Source of the DNA: Lithobates sylvaticus
Lineage: Eukaryota > Chordata > Amphibia > Anura > Ranidae
Direction: 5' to 3'
NCBI GenBank assembly: GCA_028564925.1
Contig: CM053028.1
Location: forward strand, 368,357,902-368,421,901
Length of the DNA: 64,000 nucleotides
This document shows positions 10,219-22,648 of this stretch, piece by piece. Position 1 is the stretch's first letter, and each line of letters begins with the position of its first letter. A program made the translations under genes and the position numbers. The notes under the pieces are model-generated. The model did not search any database. It saw nothing but the letters and a program-made list of their open reading frames with translations, and had not been told where the DNA came from.

Positions 10219-10956
10219 AGTGTTTGTTACCCTAACAAAAATAAAATAAAAATGGATCCTGTTTCCTTAAAGCATATTATACAGCACAGTGCTGTGTAAT
10301 TTGGTCCCCTGTATCACCTGAAACATCTGGATGATCCTGCCTGTTTTTTCCCTCCCCCTGTAAACTGATCATGGATTATCATGGCTGCTGAGTTCTGACA
10401 CCGTGGTCAGTTTACATGCCTCCATCATCTGCAGCTCTCCTGTCCTCCTCTGTGCTCCTCCCTGTCAGTCAGCTTGTACCTGCACCGCTCTGCTCCACTC
10501 CCTGCTGCTATAAAACCATGTTATGTTAGGGGGCGTGGCGACCGAGCTCCAATATGGACGCTTAGCGAAGGAGCTCCGCTCGTCCACCGGAGACAATCCA
10601 CCTCCATCCGAGCTCGCTGGCATCATCCACGGCCCTACACACCGCCAACACCTCAAACTTGTCCCGCTGAACAGACCGAGGATGCCGAGGTGCCGCAAAA
10701 ACCCGCAGCAGCCACACAAACTGTCCAGCTACTTTGCCTTAGCCCAGGGCGGGCTACAACAAAATGGCGGCTCGGGAACGGCTGGATCACAGGCCGAAGC
10801 ACATAACAGCGGTCGTGAGATGCCATCCACAACACCCCACCCGGCTAAGGACAGACATCAGTAGCATTAAAATCCTCCCCTCTCCCATACCCCACATTTT
10901 TAAAGATACACAGCATTTTGCAACCTAAATGAAATTCAGTAAGGGTTTACATTTAC
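10219..10956. mobile_element. TTAA-target MITE (Kolobok/T2-like)
   Basis: TTAA at 10215-10218 is followed by AGTGTTTGTTACCCT. The right end AAGGGTTTACATTTACTTTT is its imperfect inverse and the right TTAA is mutated. The TTAAAG terminal motif and TTAA target match the known Xenopus T2/Kolobok MITEs; assignment is by analogy. A GC-rich L1 5' segment lies inside it. Confidence 0.55.
10529..10864 (+). mobile_element. L1 5' end: 5' UTR and start of ORF1
   Basis: An abrupt GC-rich island inside AT-rich surroundings, beginning GGGGGCGTGGCGACCGAGC, a style typical of frog L1 promoters. An ATG at 10682 opens a 60-codon frame beginning MPRCRKNPQQPHKLSSYF, similar in character to ORF1 N-termini (basic start, then K-L-x-x-Y/F-F). 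It then ends at a TAG. The rest of the element is absent. LINE copies normally lose the 5' end, so an isolated 5' end implies a later deletion or an unusual origin. Identification by resemblance only. Confidence 0.4.
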
Positions 10957-11092
10957 TTTTAGAGACCAGTGCCTGCAATCCCTATGCTAATCTATGTCTA
11001 TGCACTTTTGTCAGCAGCACTCCCTCTCCCTATGCTTTCTGAATTTCAGCTAATCACATTGTCAATATGGTTGCTGGGAACCCTGCCTTTTA

Positions 11093-11555
11093 GGCCCCTT
11101 TCACATGGGCGGATAGAATTCAGCTTTTATCTGCGGATAGATCAAGTTATGTACCCCAGCTAAACTCAGACAATGCTTTCCTATGGCTACCTTCACACAC
11201 TGCATTTAGCAACGGTTTCGTTACATGGGGTTTGGTGCGGTTAGAACAAATAAATTTGACTGCGTCCAGGTCCAACTTATTGCAGCTATCTGCAGCTATC
11301 TGCACATAACTGCAGGTAATGACAGTGTACTATTTCACCTGCAGATAGCAGCATTAATAAGGAAAGAAAAACAGGGAGCACATCAGAAATGGCAAGAATG
11401 TTGCAACGCAGCTAAACTCAGCTGCATGTAAACGCACGTAAACGCAGCTAAACGCAATGTACAACTGCAAGTGAACGCTGTGCCTGGAGTCTTGGAATTT
11501 TAAAATAACAAAACTTTTAACAGCAGCAGAACCGCCGCCCTCGTGAAAGGGGCCT
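11093..11555. mobile_element. MITE, GGCCCCTTTCACA family
   Basis: Ends GGCCCCTTTCACATGGGCGG and, inverted, CGTGAAAGGGGCC. TA flanks both sides (11091-11092 and 11556-11557). Same family as 55486-55735 and 61318-61720. The interior carries repeated ACGCAGCTAAAC-type words. Confidence 0.75.
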
Positions 11556-11557
11556 TA

Positions 11558-14500
11558 CAGTGAGGGCACTGGCACATAACAGAGCCTCTATTACTGGCTA
11601 TTCTAATCCACCTGATCTAAGGTAATGGGCCAGAAATTGCATTGTTTGTAGTTGGCTGCTATGGCAGCAAACAGCCACAATATTTCCTCGGTTTCCCAAA
11701 GTGTGATAAAGGTTGGTCCACCAAAAAACACATGCTCAACCCAAACCTGAAGCTCACCTATATCAATATAATGTGTTTTTTTTATTTTTTTTTATAATGT
11801 TATGTATAGTAAGATGATCACATATAACAAGCTAACTTTTAAATATATGCTTCTGTTGAATTCTGACTTTGATACTTATCACATGTTGATTATTTCATGC
11901 TTTCTGAAATTAGTAATATAAATGAGTGTTCACAATTTAAAGTGCTACTGAATATGAATTTATCACTATATGCATGCATGTGTGTAAGAAAGCCATTAAA
12001 AACACACAATTTTTAAAGCAAACAGTTTTGTGTTCATTCTTATTTGCATTTGAATGTTCTTTTAAACAAAATGTATTTTTCAGAATATATAGGCTTTACC
12101 CCCTCAATTCTTTCCCTGCACACACAAATTTAATATATTTACTGCTTAGGCCTATTCAGACCACAGATAATCTTGTGCATATATATATGCATGTGCTCCT
12201 TTGTGTATCCAAAAGGTTCCAAGAGTAGGTATTTTTTTGTTATAATAAACTGAGGTGATTGATTATTATGATAGTAAAGAATGGCTTAACTAATTTATTT
12301 TTCAAACCAACATCTATTACTGCAGGAAGTGTTATCTTACCCTAAAGTATTCTGCTCACTAAGCCCATTTTAATTTTAAATGTATTCAATTTGAATAAAT
12401 CCTATTTTGCACTTTATATGAAATTTGCAACTGCTGTGTCTCTATAGTCTGTGGAGAATTACAAAATTACAACCTAATTGTGCAAACATTATGCTCACAC
12501 TTAGGTATGAATTAATTAGTACAATTAGTCTGGTGCACAAAATCCCTGCCCAAACTATCAGCCCCCATATTGCTAACAAAAAGCATATTCGGTATATGCA
12601 CCTTCTAAATGAAGATGAAAGCAATTATGTTTGTACAGAAGATCAAAGTAATTACAAGGACTCCAGATGTATTACCATCACAGTAGAGTTTTGTTATTTG
12701 AAGACCTGTGTTTAAGATCTCAGTAAATATTTCTCTCCATTTGTTAGTGGTAATAAAATGCATTAAATAGCACCAATGACACTGCACATATACAGAAAAT
12801 ATATGCTACAGTACTAAAGCGATGCAAGCTTTACTTATCACAATAGTCAACAAAGCAATATCTACAAACTAGGTTGTCTTTATTCCCCAAATGTATATGC
12901 AATATACATGGTATGTACAGTATGGTATCAAATGGGTAACCATATAAACCTTGTGCCACTTGCCACTAAAATGGCAAGTGGCACAAAACAATGACAAAAA
13001 ATGTAATGTGTTTTTGATTAAAATTAAATATAAAATTATATTTATAGGTTCTGTTAGGCATAATATCTTATCTTTAAAAAAAAAACACTCTGCGTTGCCA
13101 ATACTGGGTAACAGGTTCACAATAAAGAAACAGTAAACATCATTTACTAAACTTGCCCAAATGTACCCATCTCTATTGCCAGACCACCATAAGTAGGTTT
13201 TCACATGCTGAAAAATTGCAATTAGACAATATTGTCTAGAATGTGCAAAGTACAGGTTCAGTTAAGCAACTCAACTTTGGTAGTTTGTACTTTGGTAGGG
13301 GTAACACTTTCTTGCACTCTCATTGATTTGCTGTTCCTTTTCCCTGAAGTAGCTATAGTGCTGATGGACTACTAATTGTATTTGCAATGTTATGTATAGT
13401 TGGTGAAACCTTAAGTTTCCTCTTACTAAGTGTAAATCTCTGAAAAATGAAATGTATTATTTGTTAATCAAAACACATTGAGATTTTTCCCATTTAAACC
13501 TAGAACTGCTACACCTTTCCATGTATTTGCTGTCTAAAAAAGTCTAGAAAGTGAAAAAAAACTCATAAAAACATGACACTTGCATTTATAAGCAATAGGA
13601 TCCAGTACTGCCAGCACTCCCAAACAGCTCTCTCTCTTGCTTGCTGCGCTAATTTAAAGTGTGGCTGGTTTCCATGTCAGTGGCTGGTTCTGGTGGTGAA
13701 ATTGCTCAATGTCAGAGATAGCCAGTGTCTTTTGCCAAGCACAGAAGCTTACAGATCAGATCCCTGGTTTTTAACCTTACTACATTATCCTCTATAAGAG
13801 TACTTTTTAGCACAAATGGAAACACAACACAATGCATTGTAGATACATGGGAATTCCAGTGACAAAATTCTGAGAGATTCCCTGTGTGTTGCAGCAGCCA
13901 TGTTTTTTCAGGTTAAAGGAAATCAAGCTCTACCATCCATAGTAAAAGATCACTGCAAAATCAGGGTGTATGCCTGAGAAAAAAAAACATGCTGTACATC
14001 TCTGAAATATGTTCATAATTCTCTATGTTTCATCTCTCTAAAACATGCTGCTGATTTGCCAGAAATTCCATGTGTTCCTAAGTTTCTGTTTGTGCTGACA
14101 CCACAGTACCTTTTCTGCACTGAAATTCTGACTGGTTTGGTCAGCCCTGCCTGCAGGTCTCTAGAACTCTGTCTATTGCTCACCCCTCTCTGTCTTACTC
14201 CCTATATACAGTGATTTTTTTTCCCACTATAACAGTGCTTCTGCCTTGCCTTCCATGAACCTGATCACGCACTGTGTGTAACAAAAAAGCTTTTGTGATA
14301 TGTAGTTCTGGGAGTGTGTCTACATAAATAGAAACTTGTCTTCCTGCAGTTGCCCTTGCAAGAATTTTACAAGCCTAACCATGACATCCCTGGACGTTAT
14401 AAAAACAATTTCTTAGCACACCAACAATATACAAAATAGGTTTGGAACATGGAGTTTGGGGGGTAAATTGGGGGACTTCTTGGACTTACATTTTAACTCA

Positions 14501-15866
14501 AGACTCCACACATGCCACAACACAAAAATGCAAACCACTTAGATATTATTCTTCCACAGTTCAAGTTGCAGTAAATTGTGCATGATCCTGGACAGGGCAA
14601 CTGTAATAAATCACAGTTCCAACTGCCACTCTCTGTTATATTACTACTTTCATTCCTACTATCTTAACATTTTTCTTCCCCTTTTATCCCTACTATTAGA
14701 CTGAAAGCTTGAGCTATTGATCTCAATTATGAAGGCAAGTCAAAAAGGGCAAGAAAGGAGGTCACTGAAGATTTCAAAGTGACAGGTTTCTTACTGTTGA
14801 ATCCACTATGATTTTTTTCTTGGTCTGTCATTGTAGTTAAACTTCACCTTAGCTGAGAAACCAAAATGAAAGTTTTACCTTGAATTTTCTTAAACTGTTA
14901 GAATGTAATTTCAAAACCTGATCTACCTTCTATCAATAACTCTTCTTTAGGACAGTTAGCAAATACATATAAAAAAAAAAAAAATACAATAAAGTAGCCA
15001 CAAATTAAAAAAAACAAATGATTCAATAATTAACCAAACATTAAATAAAGTGAAAGACGAAAAAAGTGACAAAAAAAAAATTGCTGACAAAAAAATATTA
15101 TGTGACAAAATAAAATCAGTCCATGATGACCAGTCTTTAAAGGCACCAAAGAACTGTATTTAAAGTAACAAAGTTAAAAAAATTGGATCTGCAATCAGTT
15201 TGTCATATAGGGGTCTCCACGCTCCAAATTTCTGTGCATCCAGCGCCAAGTCACACCATATAAATAAGCCTCTTATCAGATCCAGTGGACTATCACATAA
15301 ATGGTCAAGCGCTTGTTTAATCCCTTTGATCAGTATGATTCCAGACACCAGGCACATATCTGATCAGGATTGCTCCTTCAACATGAAGGATATGGTGGAA
15401 GATAAAATAATATATATACCCATAGTGTAATCCATAAAAATGATTTATTAAGAAACATAATAGCAAGTGACACAACACTTGCAAAAGGATCCACACTAAA
15501 ATACAAGTAAAATGGGAAAAAATCTAAAATCCGCATATAGCAGTAAAAAACAAGATGCTTTCCCAGAGGAACAAGCTGTGTGGCCGCACGGGACTCCACA
15601 AGCTGGTCGGTGAGCGTGCGGGATGACAGCGTCGTGGTGACTTAATTGTCTAAGGGTAAATTATATTGCAAGGGGTCAATTATTAGTTTCAAGTTTATAA
15701 CTTTATAAACCTATTATTGTATTTTTTTATCTATACAGTCTTTTTACAAATAAACATTTAATACATTACACAGGGTTCTCAGACAACTAGAGGTTAGCCA
15801 AGCAGACAGCACAGCAGTAGGGGCCTGCGTTATGGCTGGCTTTGTCTGACTGAAACTTCAGACTAA
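11558..15866. other. Long stretch without a recognisable gene
   Basis: About 4.3 kb of AT-rich sequence with short frames only. Apart from the hairpin at 12951-12986, I see an A-rich tract at 14970-15110. A block at 15160-15650 with a GC-rich right part resembles a retroelement terminal region, but I cannot support a family. No exon-like conservation can be judged from one sequence. Confidence 0.4.
12951..12986. repeat. Perfect short hairpin
   Basis: TTGTGCCACTTGCCA (12951-12965) is exactly complementary to TGGCAAGTGGCACAA (12972-12986) across a 6-base loop. No element ends surround it. It is too short for a typical pre-miRNA. Confidence 0.7.
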
Positions 15867-15867
15867 T

Positions 15868-16260
15868 GCCCTGTACACACGATAGGATCTTCCATGGGAT
15901 TTTTTAGGACGGATGTTGGCTCAAACTTGTCTTGCATACACACAGTCACACAAAGTTGGTCGCAAATTCCGAACGTCAAGAACGCGGTGACGTACAACAT
16001 GTACGACGAGCCGAGAAAAATTAAGTTCAATAGCCAGTGCTGCTCTTCTGCTTGATTTCGAGCATGCGTGGCACTTTGTGCATCAGAGTTGTGTACACAT
16101 GATCGGAATTTTGTTGTCGGAAAATTTGAGAACCAGATCTCAAATTTTGTGTGACGGAAGTTCCTATGGAAAATGTGTGATAGAGCCTACACAAGGAATT
16201 TCCGACAAAAAGGTCTTATCACACATTTTCCATCGGAAAATCCTATAGTGTGTACAGGGC
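15868..16260. mobile_element. MITE, CCC-GTACACAC family
   Basis: Left GCCCTGTACACACGATAGGA; the right end TCCTATAGTGTGTACAGGGC is its inverse. CTAAT occurs directly outside both ends, which includes the TA seen at other copies. The two arms, rich in TCGGAAAATTT-like words, are largely complementary, so the whole element could fold back. Relatives: 20083-20487, 24933-25356, 26279-26646. Confidence 0.8.
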
Positions 16261-16265
16261 CTAAT

Positions 16266-18224
16266 GCCAAAATTGAAGCCAAAATTTAACATAAAAGAGT
16301 CATGCTATTACTCAATAGTGATACAATCATAGACCTATGTAACACATGCAACTAACACTGAACAAAAATCCATGCAATTACATGTACACCAAAAGGAGTC
16401 CAAGTGCAAAAGCTAATTTGTGAAAAATTGGTAAATGTAAAGAATTTTGAGAATTAGGTTCTCTTTATAAATGCTTGAAATATTCAAAAAGATCCACGCA
16501 TATAGAAGTCCATCACCCTTGAAAGATTCCAGCTGTGACACCGCCACCTTTATGGAAAGAATGCAGGCTTACCAGCTACATATGACCTTCTGGTTAAAGA
16601 AAGGTCAGCAGACCATGTGGTCAAACAACCCAGGCCAGGGTCTTCTTAAAGCGTACTCAAAGGATCCCCTCAGAGACAGAAAATTGCACAATAATGGTCA
16701 TCCAGGTATCATTCCCATTGGTTCAGTCCCAAAACATGGAAAAGAATGCTCCATATAGTATAAAACCCTGGCTTCTGCTGTCCTGTTCTGGAGGTTAATG
16801 TGGCGCTCCTCTGATGAGTCTTCTATGGTTGGGTTACTCTTCTGTTCTGACTTCTGACTCTTCCCAGCACGGTGACTGGACATGAAGGGGGAAATCTCTC
16901 CCAACTTTCGGCATCTCTTCCTCCTGCTCACTAGTGACAAGTGATGTCTGGATTTTAAGCCCCTTCTGTTCCGTCAGCATGTGATGTCATGGCGGAGCGT
17001 GGACAACCTGAAGGAGGAGAGAGATCGGGCATCAGGCTCCCTGCGGTCCTCCCTTAGCTAAAACACAAGCGTAGGCATTGTCGAATGCAGATTACGGTCC
17101 TGCAATTAACAAGGCCGGAATTTGCGCATGCCCACACTGCCACATAATATACCACTCGGCACATGGGGAGGCACATGCATGCCTCGCCGGTGCCGTGTGG
17201 CCACCCTAAAGCTGGACCACGTGGGGGGTGGCCCAAATTGGACAAAGGACCCAAAGGAATGCCAAATAGTACACCCAACTCGGGAGAGGAGGGACAACAT
17301 GGGATTACCCATGCCAATTCATCCCATGCATAAAAGGGGTGCCCAATCACAAGGGCTCAGGACCATGGGATGCCCTGGGCACCCTTAGGATGACCCCAAA
17401 TTGAAGAAGGATACAAAAAGGATGGGGGGGAGTGCCCGAGGCCCCCCCATCCCATCACTCAATAGGAACCCCTCTCAACAATGCAGGCCCATCCACTCCA
17501 AATGGGTCTCCCACAAGCACATGGATAGTAATGTCTAAAATAACAAAGTTATATATATTTACAAAGATTTGTACAAATTTGTCACATTGTTACATGAACA
17601 TGTGTAAATAGAATAAACAAGTTACAAAGTAAAATTACATACTCAAAACTAAAATTGTATACCTATATTCTATAGTGTATTGCTAAGAATGTTATCCATG
17701 CACTTGAAAAGATACAGTATACATTTAATATTCCAGCCCACTATACTAAAGACCTGAATATTGGCTAGATGGAATTTTATAGGAAGGGTTTAAAGTTAAT
17801 AGATTTGTTGAGTCCTGGAGGACATGTAGCCTGTAGACAGTAAATCCATTTGGTCTTGATTTGTAATAGTGTACAATCAATGTCTCCTCCCCGTTCATGT
17901 GTGTTCTAATGCATAGAGGCCTATATTAGACAGGTTGAAATTATGATACAAGCTTGCTTGTTGGCTGATAGGAGTTTCCATATTTTCTTAGTTTGAGTAT
18001 GAACAATAGTTGCATTTATCACATATTTCAGCTGAACATGACTGGGTATTAAAAATGAACAAAAATTGGCTTTCAACATGACAGGTAAGGGAAGTGATTA
18101 TTTACACATTTATTGTGTCACAATTCTAATTTTCCTTACTAACTACTCAGTGCCTGCCTTCCTTTTCTGCAAATCCCATCACTGGCATCTTATCACTCAG
18201 TTAAAAAAAAAAAAAGCTAAATAT
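16266..18224. other. No gene recognised; GC-richer patch 16960-17480
   Basis: The patch has higher GC and runs of G and C but no frame with recognisable protein character. It could be a decayed repeat. The rest is AT-rich unique sequence. Confidence 0.4.
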
Positions 18225-18690
18225 TGACATACAAAGCCACCCACAACTATGACCCCTAGCTAAACCAGCCTCATCTCTTAATAAAACCAAGCTGTCTATT
18301 TTGCTCCTCCAAAGACCTCCTGCTCTCTTGTTACCTCCTCCTTTGCTTACATGTAGGACTTTTCCAAAGCCTCTCCCATCCTCTGAAACTCCCTATCCCA
18401 ACCTATACAGCTATCTCCTACACTGCCTTCAGGCGATCACTGAAAACACATCTCTCTAGCAAAGTCCATCCCTTCTATACCAAAGAACTGAATTTTACTT
18501 GCTCAAACAACGCATCCCCCCACAATTATTACCTTCTTTACTACTTGCCTTTTCTTTTAGATTGTAAGCTCCCATTAGCAGGGCTCTCCTAACCCTATTG
18601 TCTTGAACTGTATTATAACTATACTGTCTCTTTTTCTTTTTGTTTCTTTTGTATTTTATTCGTATTAATTGGGCTAGCTTTTTACTTTAG
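18225..18690 (+). mobile_element. Old L2-type LINE 3' fragment
   Basis: Translated in pieces, it gives SSKDLLLS and TAFRRSLKTHLSSK, matching the C-terminal end of the L2 reverse transcriptase as seen at 62283-62900. It is followed by TTTTAGATTGTAAGCTC and a GCAGGGCTCTC block that parallel 62975-63003. Several frame changes and lower similarity show it is much older than the 62-kb copy. Confidence 0.7.
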
Positions 18691-18835
18691 AATCCCTTTC
18701 AAAGACCTTTTTCAAAAGCACAATACACAAGAATAGATATTGACATTTTGTTTCTTTTTTAGCACCAATCTTTTTTGGACAAAAACCTCTTCTTTGCACA
18801 CATATTTTATCAGTCTTTGAACCAGGCAGTGGTTA

Positions 18836-19275
18836 AGGCTCGGTTCACATTGCCATGACTTGGGATCCGACTTGTGAGACCCCAAATTGCCTGACATGTG
18901 AAATCCCATTTTAGTCAATGAGAACTGTTTTAATTAGCACTACTGAAGTCGTTCCGACTTTAGAAAAGTTTTCTGTACTATTTCAAGGCGACTTCTATCC
19001 GACTTGTGCCCATAGACTTTAATGGAAGTCGTCTCCAAGTTGGATGCTCATCTTAATTGATGTGATTTGGATTACAGGAAGATTACCCAGGCATTCCCTC
19101 AAGTTGCTTCAACATTGCTTCAAAGTCACTTCAAAATTGCTTCAAGATGCATGAAGTCACACTAAAGTCCCACTAAAGTACTAAAGTCACATCAAGTCAC
19201 ACTCAAGTCGCACTGAAGTCGCACTGAAGTCGCCTGGCAAAGTTGCACTGTAAGTTGCGTGACTTTCAGGTCCCG
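18836..19275. mobile_element. MITE of the TTCACAC type with internal tandem expansion
   Basis: Left end TAAGGCTCGGTTCACATT follows the family pattern. The interior shares the words AAGTCGTTCCGACTT and TATCCGACTTG with 55486-55735. Between about 19128 and 19245 the 10-12 base word AAGTCGCACTG / AAGTCACACTA is tandemly repeated. The right end near 19275 lacks a clean terminus and may be truncated. Confidence 0.55.
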
Positions 19276-19596
19276 GCAGTGTGATTAGCACAAGCTGAAG
19301 TCAGAAGCTGATTAGCTACCATGCACAGCTGCACCAGATTTTGAGTGCTCCAGTTTTAGAAAATCTACCCCACTGTGTATCTATTACCATTTTTTTTTTG
19401 ACAGAGTAGGAATGGGTTAAAAAGCCATGTTTCTTTTTAATTACTGTCTTTCTCATTGATCGGGATATTAACCCTCACTAATTGGCTTCTTAACCATTGC
19501 CAATGGATAAAAAGTGTGAAAATACAAAATGTATTATTTTCATCAGTACAGGAGATGAAGGGAAATTAACCCTCACCTCCTGTTGTGTTTTTTTTA

Positions 19597-19614
19597 GGGG
19601 GGGGGGGGGGGGGG
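19597..19614 (+). repeat. Run of 18 G
   Basis: Uninterrupted poly-G preceded by a T run. It is a G-quadruplex-capable tract; the length is also the kind most prone to sequencing error. Confidence 0.8.
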
Positions 19615-19747
19615 CTGATGATACAAACCTCCTTAATAGAACATAAGTAACAAAAAAACATTTAAAAATACTTCTGACAAGGTTGTAACCATTTCTTACT
19701 TTAGTCAAAGCTATCCAAAGCTAAAAGCTAAAATATTAAGTATACAT

Positions 19748-19992
19748 GGGGTTGATTTATTAAGGGAAAATATGCTATTCACATTGCAGGGAAAGATTAT
19801 TGATTGTGGTTAAATTATATTTTGCAAATAATACCCAATAACATGCAAGGAAAATAAAAAAAGACAGCATTTTTTTTGAATTGATTGGATGATGCAAGTC
19901 AGCAGAGCTTCACATCATTTACTAAGCTATGGTAAAAATTCCATTACAAAGAGCAACTTCCCTTCCCTTTTTTTGCATCTAGTAAATCAACC
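19748..19992. mobile_element. MITE, TTGATTTA family
   Basis: Left GGGGTTGATTTATTAAGGG; right AGTAAATCAACC is the inverse. Non-coding, about 245 bp. A second copy lies at 59659-59890. Confidence 0.6.
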
Positions 19993-20082
19993 TGACAGAG
20001 TCTACTAATAACATTCTTACCTTGGGCACACTACCCCCTGAAGTGAAACAAACATGCCTCTAACAAACAGTTTAAAGTCTTA

Positions 20083-20487
20083 TGCCCCGTAGACACACGG
20101 TCGGAAAATCCGACCACAAAATCCATCGGATTTTTTCCGACGGATTTAGTCCGACACTAATGTTGCATACACACGGTCGGACAAAGTTGTCGGAAAATCC
20201 GACCATTCTGAACGTGGTGACGTTTGTTGCGTTCGACGGGACTACGTAGAGGCTAGTAGCCAATAGCTTTGGTCTTGTAATGTGATCTGAGCATGCGTGG
20301 CACTTTGTCCGTCGGAATTCGCTACACACAATCGGAAAAAGTCCGATAGGACTTTGTTGTCGGAAATTTGCGAGCAGGAGATAAAACTTTGTCCGTCGGA
20401 AAATCCGATGGAAAATGTCCGATGGAGCCTACACACGGTCGGAATTTCTGACAACATTGTCCGATAGGACATTTTCCGTATGGGGCT
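20083..20487. mobile_element. Fold-back MITE, CCCC-GTACACAC family
   Basis: TA then TGCCCCGTAGACACACGG on the left; the right end is TATGGGGCT then TA. Long arms rich in GTCGGAAAATCCG are complementary over most of the element. It abuts the next MITE, sharing the TA at 20488-20489. Confidence 0.8.
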
Positions 20488-20489
20488 TA

Positions 20490-20760
20490 AGGCTGTGTTC
20501 ACACTACTGCAAATTGGATGCGTGATCCCTACATCCAATTCGAAATAGCAGGAGAATGTGGCCGGCCCTCTATGGAGCCGGTTCACATATCTCCGATGCT
20601 ACTCTGGTGCAAATTTGCACAGGAGCCCTGTGCGTCTTTTGGCTTGTTTCAGGTCCAAATTCTGCCCAAAATTCCGGCTTGAATCGGACCTGAAACAGTG
20701 AACCGGGACGCACAGGACCCCTGCTGTGAGCCGCATCCGCATGCAATGTGAACCCAGCCT
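20490..20760. mobile_element. MITE, GGCTGGGTTCACACT family
   Basis: AGGCTGTGTTCACACT at left and AATGTGAACCCAGCCT at right. TA flanks (20488-20489 and 20761-20762). Inner words CATCCAATTCG and GGACGCACAGG recur at 22198-22435 and 36223-36469. Confidence 0.8.
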
Positions 20761-20762
20761 TA

Positions 20763-22195
20763 AAGTGTGATTTAAAGCCATTGCCACTCCATCCACATTT
20801 GTCCCTTATTAACTGAACCAATGATCAAGTTTTCACAGATTATAGCAAAACTAGGTGCACACTCTCTGAGCACTTTACCTTGTTAGGCCAAAAGTCTATT
20901 ATTGTCACATCTAAATGAGGAATATTGTTGTCACACCTAAATGAGGACCATTTCATGATTTAACAGAGGAAATGCATGGTCCCTTTTATCTGTGAAATTG
21001 CTCATTCAAAACACACTCAACAAAAGGATATATTTACATTAGCATGATATGACAAATAAAGAGAACTAATTAAACATAAACTGCTGAGAACACAATTTCT
21101 GCTCAGTACACCAGCAATGGTTATGTAAAGCCTATCGGGTACTGTGATATCTGCTCTATGGATTGTGTCTAAAATAAAAAATGTCATAGGCCGCCATCAA
21201 AGGTAAAGCAAGGAAACAAGATATTGACAACTGCTCCTCACTGAGAACATGAGTAACACTTCTATCTGGACTGGTCAACAACAACCAAGCACTAATCATC
21301 TAGATGATAATACTAAGCGACTTACTGCCCTTGAGTAAACAATTAGCAAGGTCTATTGTAATACTAAATGTAGTGATAAGATACCAGGAAGCAAAAGCTT
21401 GGCCTGGCAGCCATAAATAAACAGTTTCTAATAGGCAAAATAAGCAGTGATAACACTAGTCAATTCTCATTTGGAAAAATTGATATCAGTGTTAGTGAAT
21501 CTATTGAAAGTTAGCCACTTAAAACTAATGGGCAAATAGACTGCATCCTTATTAATATACTGAGCCTCCTCACCAAAGCAAAGACTGCTGTTTCCTGGCA
21601 CTATTCTGGCTGACAGAACATGTAATTAAATATACGCCACAGCAGCATATTGTGAAAATAATTAACACACATTGATATTTTTAGATTGTTAACAAACGGC
21701 TCTCTTATTTTGATTGGAGAAAAAAAAAAAAAAGTCAAGCCAAACAGTACCACACTGCATAATTATAAGTGTCTAGTTTTATGGATCACATGGATGTGCA
21801 ACTTCTAGTTCAGCAATTCAATAAAATCATAAAAAATATATTATATAAACAGAAGAAAAATGTAAATGTATTATAGTGTAAACTAAATAAAATGCTTTAT
21901 TTAATATTATCTTTAATGGGTTTTTCAAATTTATCAAAAAAGTTTAACGCTTCTTTATTGTTTGAACCATGACTATTGGTTGGGGCCATAGTGCTTGGAC
22001 ACCCTGTTGATCAGTTGGTCTCTGTCCATGAAAAGTAGTTTTAAAACTGCTCCAAGCATCTTGGTTTTTTTCCAGAACAATGCAGAATCAATCTTTCAAT
22101 GCAGCTCAGCTACTTCCTCAAGGACAGGTGATGACTTCTAAACCAAATTTCATTACTCAAATGCTTGCCAGTCATTATCAGACAAGTTCAGTCAT
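20763..22195. other. No gene recognised
   Basis: AT-rich unique sequence with only short frames. I see no repeat ends or motifs. Confidence 0.45.
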
Positions 22196-22197
22196 TA

Positions 22198-22435
22198 AGG
22201 CTGGGTTCACACTGGATGCCGATGCGGCTCCCAGCAGGGGTCCTGTGTGTCCTGGTTCACCGTTTCAGGTCTAATTTCAGCCCAAATTTTGGGCTGAAAC
22301 GGACTAAAAGACGCACAGGGCTCCTTTGCAAATGCGCACCGGAGCCACATTGGAGATATGTAAACCAGCTCCATAGAGAGCCGGTCACATTCTCCTGCTA
22401 TTGCGAATTGGATGCAGGGATAGTGTGAACCCGGC
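22198..22435. mobile_element. MITE, GGCTGGGTTCACACT family
   Basis: AGGCTGGGTTCACACT at left and AGTGTGAACCCGGC at right, flanked by TA (22196-22197 and 22436-22437). Closest relative is 20490-20760. Confidence 0.8.
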
Positions 22436-22648
22436 TAAATCTCTTGTCCAACATGGAAAACCCCTTAAAAAATGGAAACCAATTTTTTTCACTTATTTAT
22501 TAATATTCCTAACAGGACGTCTAATTGTATAAGTGGGGAATAGGGTCATTTTCTGTGTTTCTGCTGTAAATTTCAAAATAAATATACCTCACATTTTTTT
22601 TACAGCTAAAGATTTGAGATTCCGTAGCCAGGCCACAGTTGCACTTTA

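Noticed and set aside
15160-15650. Possible Penelope-like terminal region on the minus strand
   Set aside because: General resemblance only; no ends, duplication or ribozyme motif could be identified.
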